A DNA stretch of 64,000 nt from Deltaproteobacteria bacterium (GTDB lineage: Bacteria > Desulfobacterota > Binatia > UBA12015). Where the stretch lies: contig VGTG01000006.1 of the NCBI GenBank assembly GCA_016874795.1, positions 18,206-82,205 on the forward strand, given 5' to 3'. Of the stretch, positions 51,546 through 59,664 are shown piece by piece. Each line of letters begins with the position of its first letter. The first letter of the stretch is position 1. A program made the translations under genes and the position numbers. The notes under the pieces were generated by a model. The model saw nothing but the letters and a program-made list of their open reading frames with translations, was not told the DNA's origin and made no database searches.

Positions 51546-52246
51546 GCGGATGCACGCCTCGTTCTTGGACACGAAGACGTTGCCGATCCAGCGGTTCGTG
51601 CTGCAGTCGGTCAGCGACTCGAGCATGTCGAACGAGCGCACCTCGTCGTCCGCCTGGTCGTTATCGAGCGACGTGTTCCTGCTGATCAAGGTGTCGCTCG
51701 CGGAGCCGACCACGATGCCGCTCTCGCCGTTGTCCTCGGAGCGGTTCCCGATCAGACGGGAAAGAACGGCCCGCTGTCCAGGTGGAAGCCGTAGATCTCG
51801 TTGTCGTTCGCCCGATTGCCTTCGAGGACGTTCTTCACGCCGATGAGGACCTCGAAGCCCGTCTCGTTGAAGAAGGAGTTGTTCTCGACGAGCTTGTTCC
51901 GGTCCGCCTCGATCAAGCGGAATCCCCCGGCGTCGTTCTGGATCGCGGTGTTCGCGGTGAGCCCGTTGCCGTCGCTCTCGACGACGAAGCCCTCACCGCG
52001 CCGTCCGAAGCCGTTCCCGCTGAGCGCCGCCGTGACGCGCTCGATCCGGTGACTTCCCTCCCCGAGAACGTGGACGCCTCTCGAGCAGTGCTGGACGGAG
52101 CCGGTTCGGACCGTCGCACGCTTTCCGACGACCACGATGCCCGTGGGCCGCTCCGACGAGATCGCGCAGATCACCGAGAAGCCGTTCAGATCGAGCGTCG
52201 CCGGGCCGATCACGGTGATCCCAGGGCGTGAGGCGGGGCCTTCCAT
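51546..52246 (-). pseudogene. Right-handed beta-helix protein, truncated and frameshifted
   Basis: First frame (52246 to 51752): ITVIGPATLDLNGFSVICAI, TVRTGSVQHCSRGVHVLGEG, GLTANTAIQNDAGGFRLIEADRNKLVENNSFFNETGFEVL, repeats of about 22 residues with N-rich turns, as in NosD/pectate-lyase-like parallel beta-helices. It stops at GPFFPV. The adjacent frame continues the same repeats: LIGNRSEDNGESGIVVGSAS, then TDCSTNRWIGNVFVSKNEACIR. A one-base loss near 51760 explains the break. There is no signal peptide or start upstream of the first frame, so the N-terminus is also missing. Confidence 0.6.
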
Positions 52247-52322
52247 CGTGAGGCGGCTCGGCGGGCGGGAAGGAGGGGGAGCCGTGACTTTTCTCCGTGC
52301 CCGGCGTTCATGGTGATGAGCG

Positions 52323-52886
52323 ATGGCTGCACGAGCTCGAGCCCACCCGCCGGAGGACGCTTCGAACCGCCCTTCGGAGCGCTCCCTGGTCGAGGCCGCG
52401 CAGCAGGATCCGTCGCGCTTTGCGGCGCTCTACGAGGCGCACTTCGACGTGGTGTACGCGTACCTCGCCCGCCGGCTGCCCGATCGCTCCGAGGCGGAGG
52501 ACCTGACCGGCGAGGTCTTCCGGAAGGCGCTCGAAGGCCTTCCCCGCTTCGAGTGGCGCGGCGCCCCGTTCGCCGCCTGGCTCCTCCGGATCGCGGCGAA
52601 CGCCCTCGCCGATCGCGCGCGACGCGCGATGCACGTCGTCCCGAACACGACGGCGGCCGAGGAGGAGGCGAGCGTCGATCCCGATGCGGCCGAGCACGCG
52701 CAGCTCTTTCGACTGGTGCGCGAGCTCCCGGAGGACCAGCGACGCGTCGTCGAGCTGCGGTTCGCGGAGGGCCGGCCGATCCGCGACATCGCCGCCGATC
52801 TCGGACGGACGGAAGGCGCCGTCAAGCAACTCCAGCTTCGCGCGCTGCAGACGCTCCGCAAGAGGATGACGAAGGACGATGGCTAG
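52323..52886 (+). CDS. ECF-type RNA polymerase sigma factor
   Basis: 187 aa. Region 2 (about 28-95): RFAALYEAHFDVVYAYLARRLPDRSEAEDLTGEVFRKALEGL...FAAWLLRIAANALADRAR. Region 4 (about 128-180): RLVRELPEDQRRVVELRFAEGRPIRDIAADLGRTEGAVKQLQLRALQTLRKR. Its 3' end overlaps the next gene by 8 nt, and that gene encodes a cupin protein that is the likely regulatory partner. Extracytoplasmic-function sigmas are normally held by such a partner until a signal releases them. Confidence 0.93.
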   Translation: MAARARAHPPEDASNRPSERSLVEAAQQDPSRFAALYEAHFDVVYAYLARRLPDRSEAEDLTGEVFRKALEGLPRFEWRGAPFAAWLLRIAANALADRARRAMHVVPNTTAAEEEASVDPDAAEHAQLFRLVRELPEDQRRVVELRFAEGRPIRDIAADLGRTEGAVKQLQLRALQTLRKRMTKDDG

Positions 52887-53418
52887 AGAGACCCCGGAAC
52901 GTCCGGAAGACCGGCTCGACCGTGCGATCGAAGCGATCGTGCAAGGCGACCCCGCACCGGAAACCAGCGACGACCTGCGCGAGCTGATCGGCGTCGCCGA
53001 GGCGCTGCGCGCTCTGCCGCGCGAGGGATTTCGCGCCGAGCTCGGCGGTGCGCTCCGTCCGCCGATCGTGTCGCACGACCTCCGCGAGCTCGCGAAGGAC
53101 CTCCCGCTCCTCCAGAGCCGCTGGTTCGCAAAGCTCGAGCGCGCTTCGGTCGGCGTCTTCCGCTTCCAGGGACGCGCTCCGTGGGAGCGCCATCCCGACG
53201 GCGACGAGATGATCCTCGTTTTGGACGGCGGCGGCGAGATCACCGTCCTCACCGACGACGGGCCGGTGCAGGCGGAGCTCCGCCCCGGACGGCTCTTCGT
53301 CTGCCCGCGCGGTCTCTGGCATCGCCCGGTCGCAACGCCGAGCATGACGGCGCTCTACGTGACGCCGATCGAGGGAAACGAGCACTCGTGGGCCGACGAC
53401 CCGCGGGTCGCCGGCTGA
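52879..53418 (+). CDS. Cupin protein, probable ECF sigma partner (ChrR-like layout)
   Basis: 179 aa. A helical N-terminus of about 75 residues (ERPEDRLDRAIEAIVQGDPAPETSDDLRELIGVAEALRALPREGFRAELGGAL) resembles small anti-sigma or sigma-appended domains, without the HxxxCxxC zinc motif of ChrR. The cupin follows (about 80-170): ERHPDGDEMILVLDGGGEITVLTDDG and LRPGRLFVCPRGLWHRPVATPS, with His/Asp/Glu/His candidates for a metal site. Overlap with the sigma gene points to coupled production. Partner role is inferred from context. Confidence 0.65.
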   Translation: MARETPERPEDRLDRAIEAIVQGDPAPETSDDLRELIGVAEALRALPREGFRAELGGALRPPIVSHDLRELAKDLPLLQSRWFAKLERASVGVFRFQGRAPWERHPDGDEMILVLDGGGEITVLTDDGPVQAELRPGRLFVCPRGLWHRPVATPSMTALYVTPIEGNEHSWADDPRVAG

Positions 53419-53443
53419 GAAGGAAGGAAGGACGGAGGGTCCG

Positions 53444-53893
53444 ATGGCGAACGAGTCCCAGGCGGTGACGGCCTACATCTGCTGCGACGACGCGAAGCGC
53501 GCGCTCGAGTTCTACGCGCGCGCGTTCGGCGCGAAGGAGCACATCCGCTTCACGAGCGAGGACGGCCGGATCGGCCACGCCGAGATCGAGATCGCGGGTG
53601 GACGGATCATGCTCTCGGACGAGTGGCCCGAAGGCGGCGTGTTCAGCCCGAAGAAGTACGGCGGGACGACGTTCGCCCTTCGCGTCGTCGTGCCGGACGT
53701 CGACGCGCTCGTGCGAAGCGCGGTCGCCGCGGGCGCCGTCGTCGAGCGCGGCCCGAACGACGAGCCCTACGGCGACCGCGCGTGCTGGCTGCACGATCCG
53801 TTCGGGCACCGCTGGTGCTTCTCGACGCCGATCGAGGAGGTCTCGAAGGAGGAGATGCGGCGCCGGATGGGGGACAGCTTCCTGATCGATTGA
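53444..53893 (+). CDS. VOC family glyoxalase-like protein (PhnB-like)
   Basis: 149 aa, one VOC domain: VTAYICCDDAKRALEFYARAFGAKEHIRF, IGHAEIEIAGGRIMLSDEWPE and VPDVDALVRSAVAAGAVVERGPNDEPYGDRACWLHDPFGHRWCFSTP. Histidine and glutamate positions fit a metal site, but function in this subgroup is not settled. GGAGGG lies before the ATG. 25 nt after the cupin gene in the same direction, so probably part of the sigma operon. Confidence 0.8.
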   Translation: MANESQAVTAYICCDDAKRALEFYARAFGAKEHIRFTSEDGRIGHAEIEIAGGRIMLSDEWPEGGVFSPKKYGGTTFALRVVVPDVDALVRSAVAAGAVVERGPNDEPYGDRACWLHDPFGHRWCFSTPIEEVSKEEMRRRMGDSFLID

Positions 53894-53925
53894 CGCCGGT
53901 CGCGCGATGATGATCTGTCCGGATC

Positions 53926-55122
53926 ATGGGCGTGCCCGTTCGGATCGATCCATTCACGCCGGCGCGCCTCGGACCCGTCACGCTGCGCAACCGGTTCTTG
54001 AAGGCCGCGACGTTCGAGGGCATGGCGGAGGACAACCTCGTCAGCGACCGGCTGATCGACTTCCACCGGGCGATGGCGGCGGGCGGCGTCGGCATGACGA
54101 CGCTCGCGTACCTCGCCGTCTGCGAGGATGGCCAGGGCGCGCCGAACGAGATCGTCGTTCGTCCGGAAGCGGTGCCGGGGCTGCGTCGCATCGCGGATGC
54201 GGTGCATGCGGAGGGCGCCCGCATCTCGGCGCAGATCGGACACGCGGGGCCGGTCGCCGCCGCGACCGGACGTCGCGGGCTCGCGCCGTCGCGCATGTTC
54301 AGCCCGATGGCGTTCCGCTTCACGCGCGCGATCGACGAGGCCGGAATCGCGCGCGTCGTCGGCGCGTTCGCTTCCGCAGCGGAGCTCCTGCGGGACGCGG
54401 GCTTCGATGCCGTCGAGGTGCACCTCGGTCACAGCTATCTGCTGAGCGCCTTCCTGAGCCCGAAGCTCAATCGACGCACCGATCGCTACGGCGGCAGCAT
54501 CGCGCAGCGCGCCGACGTCCCGCGCCGCGCGGTCCAGGCGGTGCGCGAGGCGGTCGGCTCGTCGATGGCGGTGCTCGCGAAGATGAACATGGTGGACGGG
54601 TTCAAGGGCGGAATCGACGTCCCGGAGAGCCTCGAGGCGGCGCGGCTGCTCGAGTCCGACGGCTGCCTCGACGCGCTCGAGCTGAGCGGCGGCAGCTCGC
54701 TCATGAACCCGATGTTCATGTTCAAGGGCGACGCTCCGATCGAGGAGATGGCGCTCGCGTTCCCGCAGCCGATCCGGACCGCCTTTCGGCTCATGGGCAG
54801 GCGGTTCCTGCCCGCCTACCCGTTCGAGGAGGCGTACTTCCTGCCGATGGCGCGGCGGTTTCGCGCGGCGTTGAAGCTGCCCCTCGTGCTGCTGGGCGGG
54901 GTCAATCGCCTCGAGACCGTGCGCGGTGCGCTCGGCGAGGGATTCGACTTCGTGGCTCTCGGCCGTGCGCTCCTGCGCGAGCCGGACCGGATCGCGCGCT
55001 GGCAGCGCGGCGACGCCGCCGACGCCGCCTGCATCCACTGCAACAAGTGCATCCCGACGATCTACCGGGGGACGCACTGCGTGCTCGTGCCGGAGAACGA
55101 GCGGCCGGGACACCGGCCGTAG
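53926..55122 (+). CDS. NADH:flavin oxidoreductase, Old Yellow Enzyme family with C-terminal cysteine cluster
   Basis: 398 aa. TIM barrel with FMN-binding LGPVTLRNRFLKAATFEGMAEDNLVSDRLIDFHRAMAAGGVGM, AQIGHAGP (usual His) and AFLSPKLNRRTDRYGGS (the family SPxxNxRxDxYGGS signature). The C-terminus, CIHCNKCIPTIYRGTHC (about 368-384), holds a CxxCxxC plus one more cysteine, like the 4Fe-4S site of 2,4-dienoyl-CoA reductase-type members, which then continue with a second flavin domain. Here the protein ends soon after the cluster. Confidence 0.87.
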   Translation: MGVPVRIDPFTPARLGPVTLRNRFLKAATFEGMAEDNLVSDRLIDFHRAMAAGGVGMTTLAYLAVCEDGQGAPNEIVVRPEAVPGLRRIADAVHAEGARISAQIGHAGPVAAATGRRGLAPSRMFSPMAFRFTRAIDEAGIARVVGAFASAAELLRDAGFDAVEVHLGHSYLLSAFLSPKLNRRTDRYGGSIAQRADVPRRAVQAVREAVGSSMAVLAKMNMVDGFKGGIDVPESLEAARLLESDGCLDALELSGGSSLMNPMFMFKGDAPIEEMALAFPQPIRTAFRLMGRRFLPAYPFEEAYFLPMARRFRAALKLPLVLLGGVNRLETVRGALGEGFDFVALGRALLREPDRIARWQRGDAADAACIHCNKCIPTIYRGTHCVLVPENERPGHRP

Positions 55123-55351
55123 GCCGCTGCCGGGCGGCGACAAGGTGCGGGGAGCCAGCCCCCAGACGACCAGGGATCCGCAGAGCATCGTGACCACGGC
55201 GATCACGCCGAAGCGCGTACGCGGCGACCCATTGCTCTTTCCGATCGCCGAGGAAGCGCTCTCGCGGCAACGCGGCCGCGGCGCCGAGTTCGGCCAGGTT
55301 CGATCGCACCAGGGCAAGTCGCTCCCGAACCGTGTCGGGTCGAAGGGTCAT
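55123..55351 (-). pseudogene. Decayed HEPN (DUF86) toxin-like gene
   Basis: It starts ATG at 55351, overlapping the stop of the nucleotidyltransferase gene (ATGA), exactly as in MNT/HEPN pairs. MTLRPDTVRERLALVRSNLAELGAAAALPRERFLGDRKEQWVAAYALR is the normal first helix pair of HEPN proteins. The expected continuation (VIAVVTMLCGSLVVWGLAPRTL) is in another frame, so there is a frameshift near 55210. The RxxxxH active motif is not found, and the gene is cut by the Old Yellow Enzyme gene. Probably inactive. Confidence 0.55.
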
Positions 55352-55782
55352 CGCCTGGCGAGCAGGTCTTCGCGAACGTAGTCGTACACGATTCGTCTGA
55401 GCTCGTTCGTGCCGAGGTAGCGACGAAGCGCTCGATCCTCCCACGCGTCGGCTGCATCGGCGTCGCGGCAGAGGAACCGTCGGCCGGTGTCGACGATCGC
55501 CATGGCGAGGACCGGGGAAGCCTGCGAGACGTCGACGACGTCGCAGGAACGCCCGATTGCACGGCCCAGATCGACGACGAGACGAGAACGCTCGTCGAAG
55601 GACAGAGTGTGATCCGCCGAGACGGCGACGTCGACGTCGGAGAGCGCACCTGCGCTACCGGTCGCGACCGACCCGAAGAGCCAGGCCGCGCGTACCGTGG
55701 GCCAGGCCGCGAGCGCACGAGCGAGAGCACGCTCCAAATCGTCGATCCGCTCGAGGTCTTCGCCGCCGCCCCGCGCCGTCAT
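55348..55782 (-). CDS. Minimal nucleotidyltransferase (MNT) antitoxin-like protein
   Basis: 144 aa. Pol-beta-type nucleotidyltransferase core AAWLFGSVATGSAGALSDVDVAV (GSx10-13DxD) with the third carboxylate region SCDVVDVSQASPVLAMAIVDTGRRFLC. MNT proteins AMPylate and silence partner HEPN toxins. The partner gene downstream is frameshifted, so this is an antitoxin without an intact toxin. ATG at 55782 begins MTARGGGEDLERIDDLE. It lies just left of the first tRNA-derived repeat. Confidence 0.8.
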   Translation of the reverse strand: MTARGGGEDLERIDDLERALARALAAWPTVRAAWLFGSVATGSAGALSDVDVAVSADHTLSFDERSRLVVDLGRAIGRSCDVVDVSQASPVLAMAIVDTGRRFLCRDADAADAWEDRALRRYLGTNELRRIVYDYVREDLLARR

Positions 55783-55878
55783 CCTCGGGATCCTACGGCC
55801 ATCCAAGGTGCCGTCGCCAGGAGCCATCCCCGACTCGTCGCCATCAGGACGCGGGCGCGCTGAGCGAAGCTCAAGCAG

Positions 55879-55930
55879 GAACCCGAGTGGTCGCACCGTG
55901 ACTCGAACACGGGACCTCTTGCATGTGAGG
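55879..55930 (-). repeat. tRNA-Val(CAC) 3'-half fragment, putative attachment site 1
   Basis: A 52-bp direct repeat, 51/52 identical to 60656-60707. Read on the minus strand it contains an anticodon loop CTCACAT, half the anticodon stem (GCAAG), a variable region, the T arm CCGTG-TTCGAGT-CACGG and the 3' acceptor strand TGCGACC with A. No 5' half of the tRNA is found beside it. This is the footprint left when an integrase recombines into the 3' end of a tRNA gene. Confidence 0.75.
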
Positions 55931-56094
55931 GCATGGAGGGCCTGTGAGGACACACGACAGCAGCCGATTATGACCGAAGGCTGCCGACCGAACTAGGATC
56001 GTAGGCCGCGCGACTCGGTGGTCTGTCGGGTCAAGTAGTAAGTTCTACAATTCAGCGGAATCGGCCATCGCGATCGTCCGGAATACGCGGCCCA

Positions 56095-56388
56095 CTACTT
56101 GCGCCGCTTCCACACCCCGGGATTTCGTCGGAAATGGAAGCAGGCGACGAACACGATCTGCTCGTCGACCACTCGGAAGAAGAGAGCGTACGGAAACCGG
56201 CGGACAAGGGCGCGGCGCGTTAGACGATGAAGAGCAGGAAATGCCTCGGGCCGGTCGACGACCGCCTGAACGCTGGTGAAGACCTCCGCCAAGAACTCCT
56301 CGCCGAGGCCGGAGCGTTCCCTTTCGTACCAGGCATACGCGCGCTCGATGTCAGCGGCGGCGGCTGGTCGAAAGACGTGGGACCTCAC
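56095..56388 (-). CDS. ParE/RelE-superfamily toxin
   Basis: 97 aa. RSHVFRPAAAADIERAYAWYERERSGLGEEFLAEVFTSVQAVVDRPEAFPAL is the N-terminal helix pair. LVRRFPYALFFRVVDEQIVFVACFHFRRNPGVWKRR is the beta-sheet core, with the basic C-terminal strand typical of ParE-type toxins (gyrase or ribosome targets in the superfamily). ATG at 56388 overlaps the antitoxin stop. Intact, with its partner upstream as expected for this family. Confidence 0.88.
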   Translation of the reverse strand: MRSHVFRPAAAADIERAYAWYERERSGLGEEFLAEVFTSVQAVVDRPEAFPALHRLTRRALVRRFPYALFFRVVDEQIVFVACFHFRRNPGVWKRRK

Positions 56389-56606
56389 CGTGACCGGGTT
56401 CGAATCTGTTCGACGAGGTCATCCCAGCCAATGCCGACCGGTCCCTCTTCCTCGAGATCGTCGAGCCGGCGATCGAGCTCCTGCCTGTGGGCTTCGGTCA
56501 GCGGCAGGACACCCGGATCGCGACCGAGGCTCTGCCAGAGCTGATCGAGCAACGCGAGCTGTTCGTCGCGGCTCAGCGTGCTGATGTCCACCGCAGCTCT
56601 TCCCAT
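56385..56606 (-). CDS. Antitoxin of the ParE-type pair (addiction-module component family)
   Basis: 73 aa. VDISTLSRDEQLALLDQLWQSLGRDPGVLPLTEAHRQELDRRLDDLEEEGPVGIGWDDLVEQIR is the compact helical pattern of the short antitoxins that precede ParE-like toxins (LS..E.L.L...LW.SL; L...........LD.RL). Stop overlaps the toxin start, so antitoxin is made first. It also probably autoregulates the pair. Confidence 0.85.
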   Translation of the reverse strand: MGRAAVDISTLSRDEQLALLDQLWQSLGRDPGVLPLTEAHRQELDRRLDDLEEEGPVGIGWDDLVEQIRTRSR

Positions 56607-56907
56607 GGCTGGAGCTTTTCACACTCGCGGCACCTTCGCCACTCGCGTCGTGCGGCCGCATCCGGCTCGAGGCGCCCGAACGCCTCGCCGAACATTTCGA
56701 GCGCGATCTGCTGGGCTGCTCGAAGGCCTTGAACAGAGCGAGACGCGAAACGCTGAGCGGAAAGTCCACCTTCTGCGATTCGTCGCGCTGCGCGTCGAGA
56801 GGGCTGAGCTCAGCTGGCCGAGCGGGCCGACGATCTCGTCCGCGGCAAGACAGAAGAGCGCGCCCGCGCTCTTCGCAAGAGCCCCGATGATCTCGACGTG
56901 AAATGAT
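56607..56907. other. No gene seen
   Basis: About 300 bp between the antitoxin start and the helicase 3' end. Frames on both strands are Arg/Ser-rich and show no recognisable domain. It must hold the toxin-antitoxin promoter near its left end. Confidence 0.5.
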
Positions 56908-59523
56908 CTACCCCCTGCGCAGGTCCGCCTGGGCTCGTAGGAGCTTTGCCAACCCCTCGAACGCAGAGGCCAAGGCTTCGGCGGCTTCCGGAGCCGCCTC
57001 GATGGTGAGGCCGCCGGTGTCCGTCCGACGCACTTCGAGCCCCGAGAAGAGCTGAGAAAGATCGGCACGTGGCTCGCCACTGCGAGCCTGAGCGGGCCGG
57101 GGCGGCTCATCGCGCACGGGCCGTTCGTCGCCCTCGTCTGCCGCTGCGATCAGCTCGTCCACGTGCTCGCTGCGGGAGTCGTCGGGCTCCTCCTCGTCCT
57201 CGAGCTCGCTCCCCTTCAAAGGCGGGTCGATCACCCGCTCCAGCGCGGAGAGGAAGCCGGTCGACCCCTCGAAGCGGACCTCGTCGGTCGTGCCGTCGAA
57301 GAGTCCGCGAAAGAGGGCCTTCTTGTCGCTCACGAGCGCAGCGATGCGTTCTTCGATCGTCTCTCGCGTCATCAAGTTGTAGACGTCGATCGGCTTCGTC
57401 TGGCCCAGCCGGTAGATGCGACCGATCCGCTGCTCGAGCACCGCCGGGTTCCACGGGAGCTCCAGGTTCACGCAGCAGGTCGCCGCCTTCTGGAGGTTCA
57501 GCCCCACTCCGCCGGCATCGGTCGCGAACAGCACCCGCAAGGTCGGATCATCATGAAACTCCGCGACGTTTTGCGTCCGCCGCTTTGCCTTCTCCCGCCC
57601 GGTGAAGAACGCGGCGCGGAGGCCTGCGCTTCCGAGTATTCCGGCGATCGCCCAGTGCGCGAGCCGCAGCATTCGCACCCACTGGCTGAACACGACGACC
57701 TTGCGCCGCTGCTCGAGCACCACCTGGCGCAGGATCTCCCGGACTTCGAGCAGCTTGGGTGCGGCCAGACTTCGGACCAGGGCTTCATCCGGGTCCGTCA
57801 CCCCTTCGATCCGCGGCCACACGGTCTCGAAATCGAGCTGCGCGATGCCGTTCGCGATGATCCTCTGGGTCGTCAGCAGGCTCATCAGACGCAGGAACTC
57901 CGCCTGCGTCAGCGGGCGCTTGTGCGTGATCGATAGAAGTCTCGCGATCGGCAAGACGAGCTCCTCGTGCGCCTCCCGTTGCTCCTCGGTGCATTCGCAG
58001 ACGACCGGCGTGTCCGTGCGAGGGGGCAGCTGATCGAGCACGTCCTGCCGGACTCTCCGGAGCATGCGTCCGCGGAGCCGCTCGCGAAGCGTGTCGAGGT
58101 TGCGCGCACCAGTGACTTCCTTGCTCCCGTCCTGGCGGATCGTGTGAGCGGGCACCAGGCGCCACTTCGGCTCCAGCGCGAGATCGTCGACCCAGTCCAT
58201 GATCGAGGCCAGCTCCTCGAGACGGTTCTCCATGGGCGTTCCGCTGAGGACGAGACGATAGGGAGGAGTGAGCTTCTTGACGCAGGCGGAGGTCTTGGCG
58301 GCCCAGTTCTTGATGCGCTGCGCCTCGTCGAGGACGACGATCTCGGGCTTCCAGGCCTGCATCGCCGGCAGGTCGCGAAGCACCTGCTCGTAGTTCGCGA
58401 CCAGGAATCCCTCGCGTGTCTTCCGGAGCGTCGCGCGGCGGTCTGCAGGCGCACCGTCGATGCTCTCGATCGGCGTTCGGCTCGCCAGAGACCATTCCCG
58501 GAGCCACTGGAACTTGAGGCTGGCGGGTACGATGATGAGACCGCGCTTGACCTTGCCGAGTCGCCAGAGCGCATGGCACACCGCGGTCGCCTGGAGTGTC
58601 TTGCCGAGACCCATGTCGTCGGCGAGCAGCAGTCGCCCGGAGCGGAAGAAGCTCGCCACCCCTTCGCGTTGGTAGGGATAGAGGGAGCGCTTGATCCCCT
58701 TCAATGCGCGTGACACGCCGCCGCTCGAGAGCCGAAGGGTCGCCGCGTCGCGGAGGCGTCGACCCTCCTCCTCCAGAAGTACCCGGATGGCGGGGTTATC
58801 CACCCCGTTGCGGCCCTTTCGACGCGCGAGGGGAATCAGCGCCTCGACGAGCTCCAATCGTCGAATGGGATCTTCACCGTGTGCGCTTCGCAGAGCGAGC
58901 TCGGCATCGGCGCCCTTCCGGAACCATCGCAGGGTGCGGCCGTACTTCTCTTCCGACAAGCCGTTCTCCGGCAGCCGGAGGGAAACTCGCTCGAGCCAGT
59001 CGCCCGCACTCGTGAGCGGACGCTTCGGGTTCCATACCAGTCCGGTCGAAGGAGGGGACGCAGAGGGAGCGGCGGAGATCGCCCTTCGCCACATCCGCGG
59101 CCGCCCAGCCAGGTCCTCGAGTATGCAAAGCACGTGTTTGCAGATTCCGAGGGAGCTGCGCGCGAAGTCCCGGCAATCGCAGTTGGCGACGAGTGGCTCG
59201 ATGCTCTCGAGGAGCGTCGTGTACGGGCGCTGGGCGCTCTTGCGACGTCCCCGCGGACCCGGCCCGCGCTGGGTCCGGTAGACGCCGAACGGCGATCCAC
59301 CCCGCGGTCGCGTTGCCACGCGTAGGTCGTCGCGCCGACCGAACTCCGCGCGTCGGAGCAGCGCTTCCATTGCGGCGCGCTGAACTGGCCAGTCCGCATC
59401 CTCGTGCCACGCGAGTACGTGCCGCGCCAGGAGTTCGGGTGGGATCCGACCCGCACTGCGCTCGGCAAGATGCCGGAGCACGTCCAGGGCCTCTCGATCG
59501 TCGATGGTGAGGGTCCCTTCCAC
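56908..59523 (-). CDS. SWIM zinc-finger SNF2-family helicase
   Basis: 871 aa. A SWIM motif near residues 113-130 (NCDCRDFARSSLGICKHVLCI: CxC...CxH), then the SNF2 core: Walker A ADDMGLGKTLQA (about 300), NYEQVL, DEAQRIKN in place of DEAH (about 394), LSGTPMENRLEEL, VVVFSQWVRMLR and the C-terminal VLFATDAGGVGLNLQKAATCCVNLELPWNPAVLEQRIGRIYRLGQTKPIDVYNL. An acidic linker and a helical tail end the protein. Bacterial SWIM-SNF2 translocases are often found in mobile or defence regions (RapA/DISARM-like helicases). Lies between tRNA-derived repeats. Confidence 0.88.
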   Translation of the reverse strand: MEGTLTIDDREALDVLRHLAERSAGRIPPELLARHVLAWHEDADWPVQRAAMEALLRRAEFGRRDDLRVATRPRGGSPFGVYRTQRGPGPRGRRKSAQRPYTTLLESIEPLVANCDCRDFARSSLGICKHVLCILEDLAGRPRMWRRAISAAPSASPPSTGLVWNPKRPLTSAGDWLERVSLRLPENGLSEEKYGRTLRWFRKGADAELALRSAHGEDPIRRLELVEALIPLARRKGRNGVDNPAIRVLLEEEGRRLRDAATLRLSSGGVSRALKGIKRSLYPYQREGVASFFRSGRLLLADDMGLGKTLQATAVCHALWRLGKVKRGLIIVPASLKFQWLREWSLASRTPIESIDGAPADRRATLRKTREGFLVANYEQVLRDLPAMQAWKPEIVVLDEAQRIKNWAAKTSACVKKLTPPYRLVLSGTPMENRLEELASIMDWVDDLALEPKWRLVPAHTIRQDGSKEVTGARNLDTLRERLRGRMLRRVRQDVLDQLPPRTDTPVVCECTEEQREAHEELVLPIARLLSITHKRPLTQAEFLRLMSLLTTQRIIANGIAQLDFETVWPRIEGVTDPDEALVRSLAAPKLLEVREILRQVVLEQRRKVVVFSQWVRMLRLAHWAIAGILGSAGLRAAFFTGREKAKRRTQNVAEFHDDPTLRVLFATDAGGVGLNLQKAATCCVNLELPWNPAVLEQRIGRIYRLGQTKPIDVYNLMTRETIEERIAALVSDKKALFRGLFDGTTDEVRFEGSTGFLSALERVIDPPLKGSELEDEEEPDDSRSEHVDELIAAADEGDERPVRDEPPRPAQARSGEPRADLSQLFSGLEVRRTDTGGLTIEAAPEAAEALASAFEGLAKLLRAQADLRRG

Positions 59524-59664
59524 GTAGCCTCCTTGCGAGGAAGGGGAGACAAGCTCGACCGGATCGGCGGGTCAACCTCAACCCGTGAACCTCTGCCGGT
59601 GCGGGACTCCGCTCGAAACCCGGCCGAAATCGACTTCCAGGGCGAACCGCGCAACACTGTAACG

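Noticed and set aside
55879..55930. A functional tRNA-Val gene
   Set aside because: Only the anticodon-to-3' half is present; the D arm and 5' acceptor strand are missing at both copies.
56619..57110. A 163-codon minus-strand frame before the helicase gene end
   Set aside because: Overlaps the helicase 3' end and the antitoxin region in another frame, with low-complexity Arg/Ser content.
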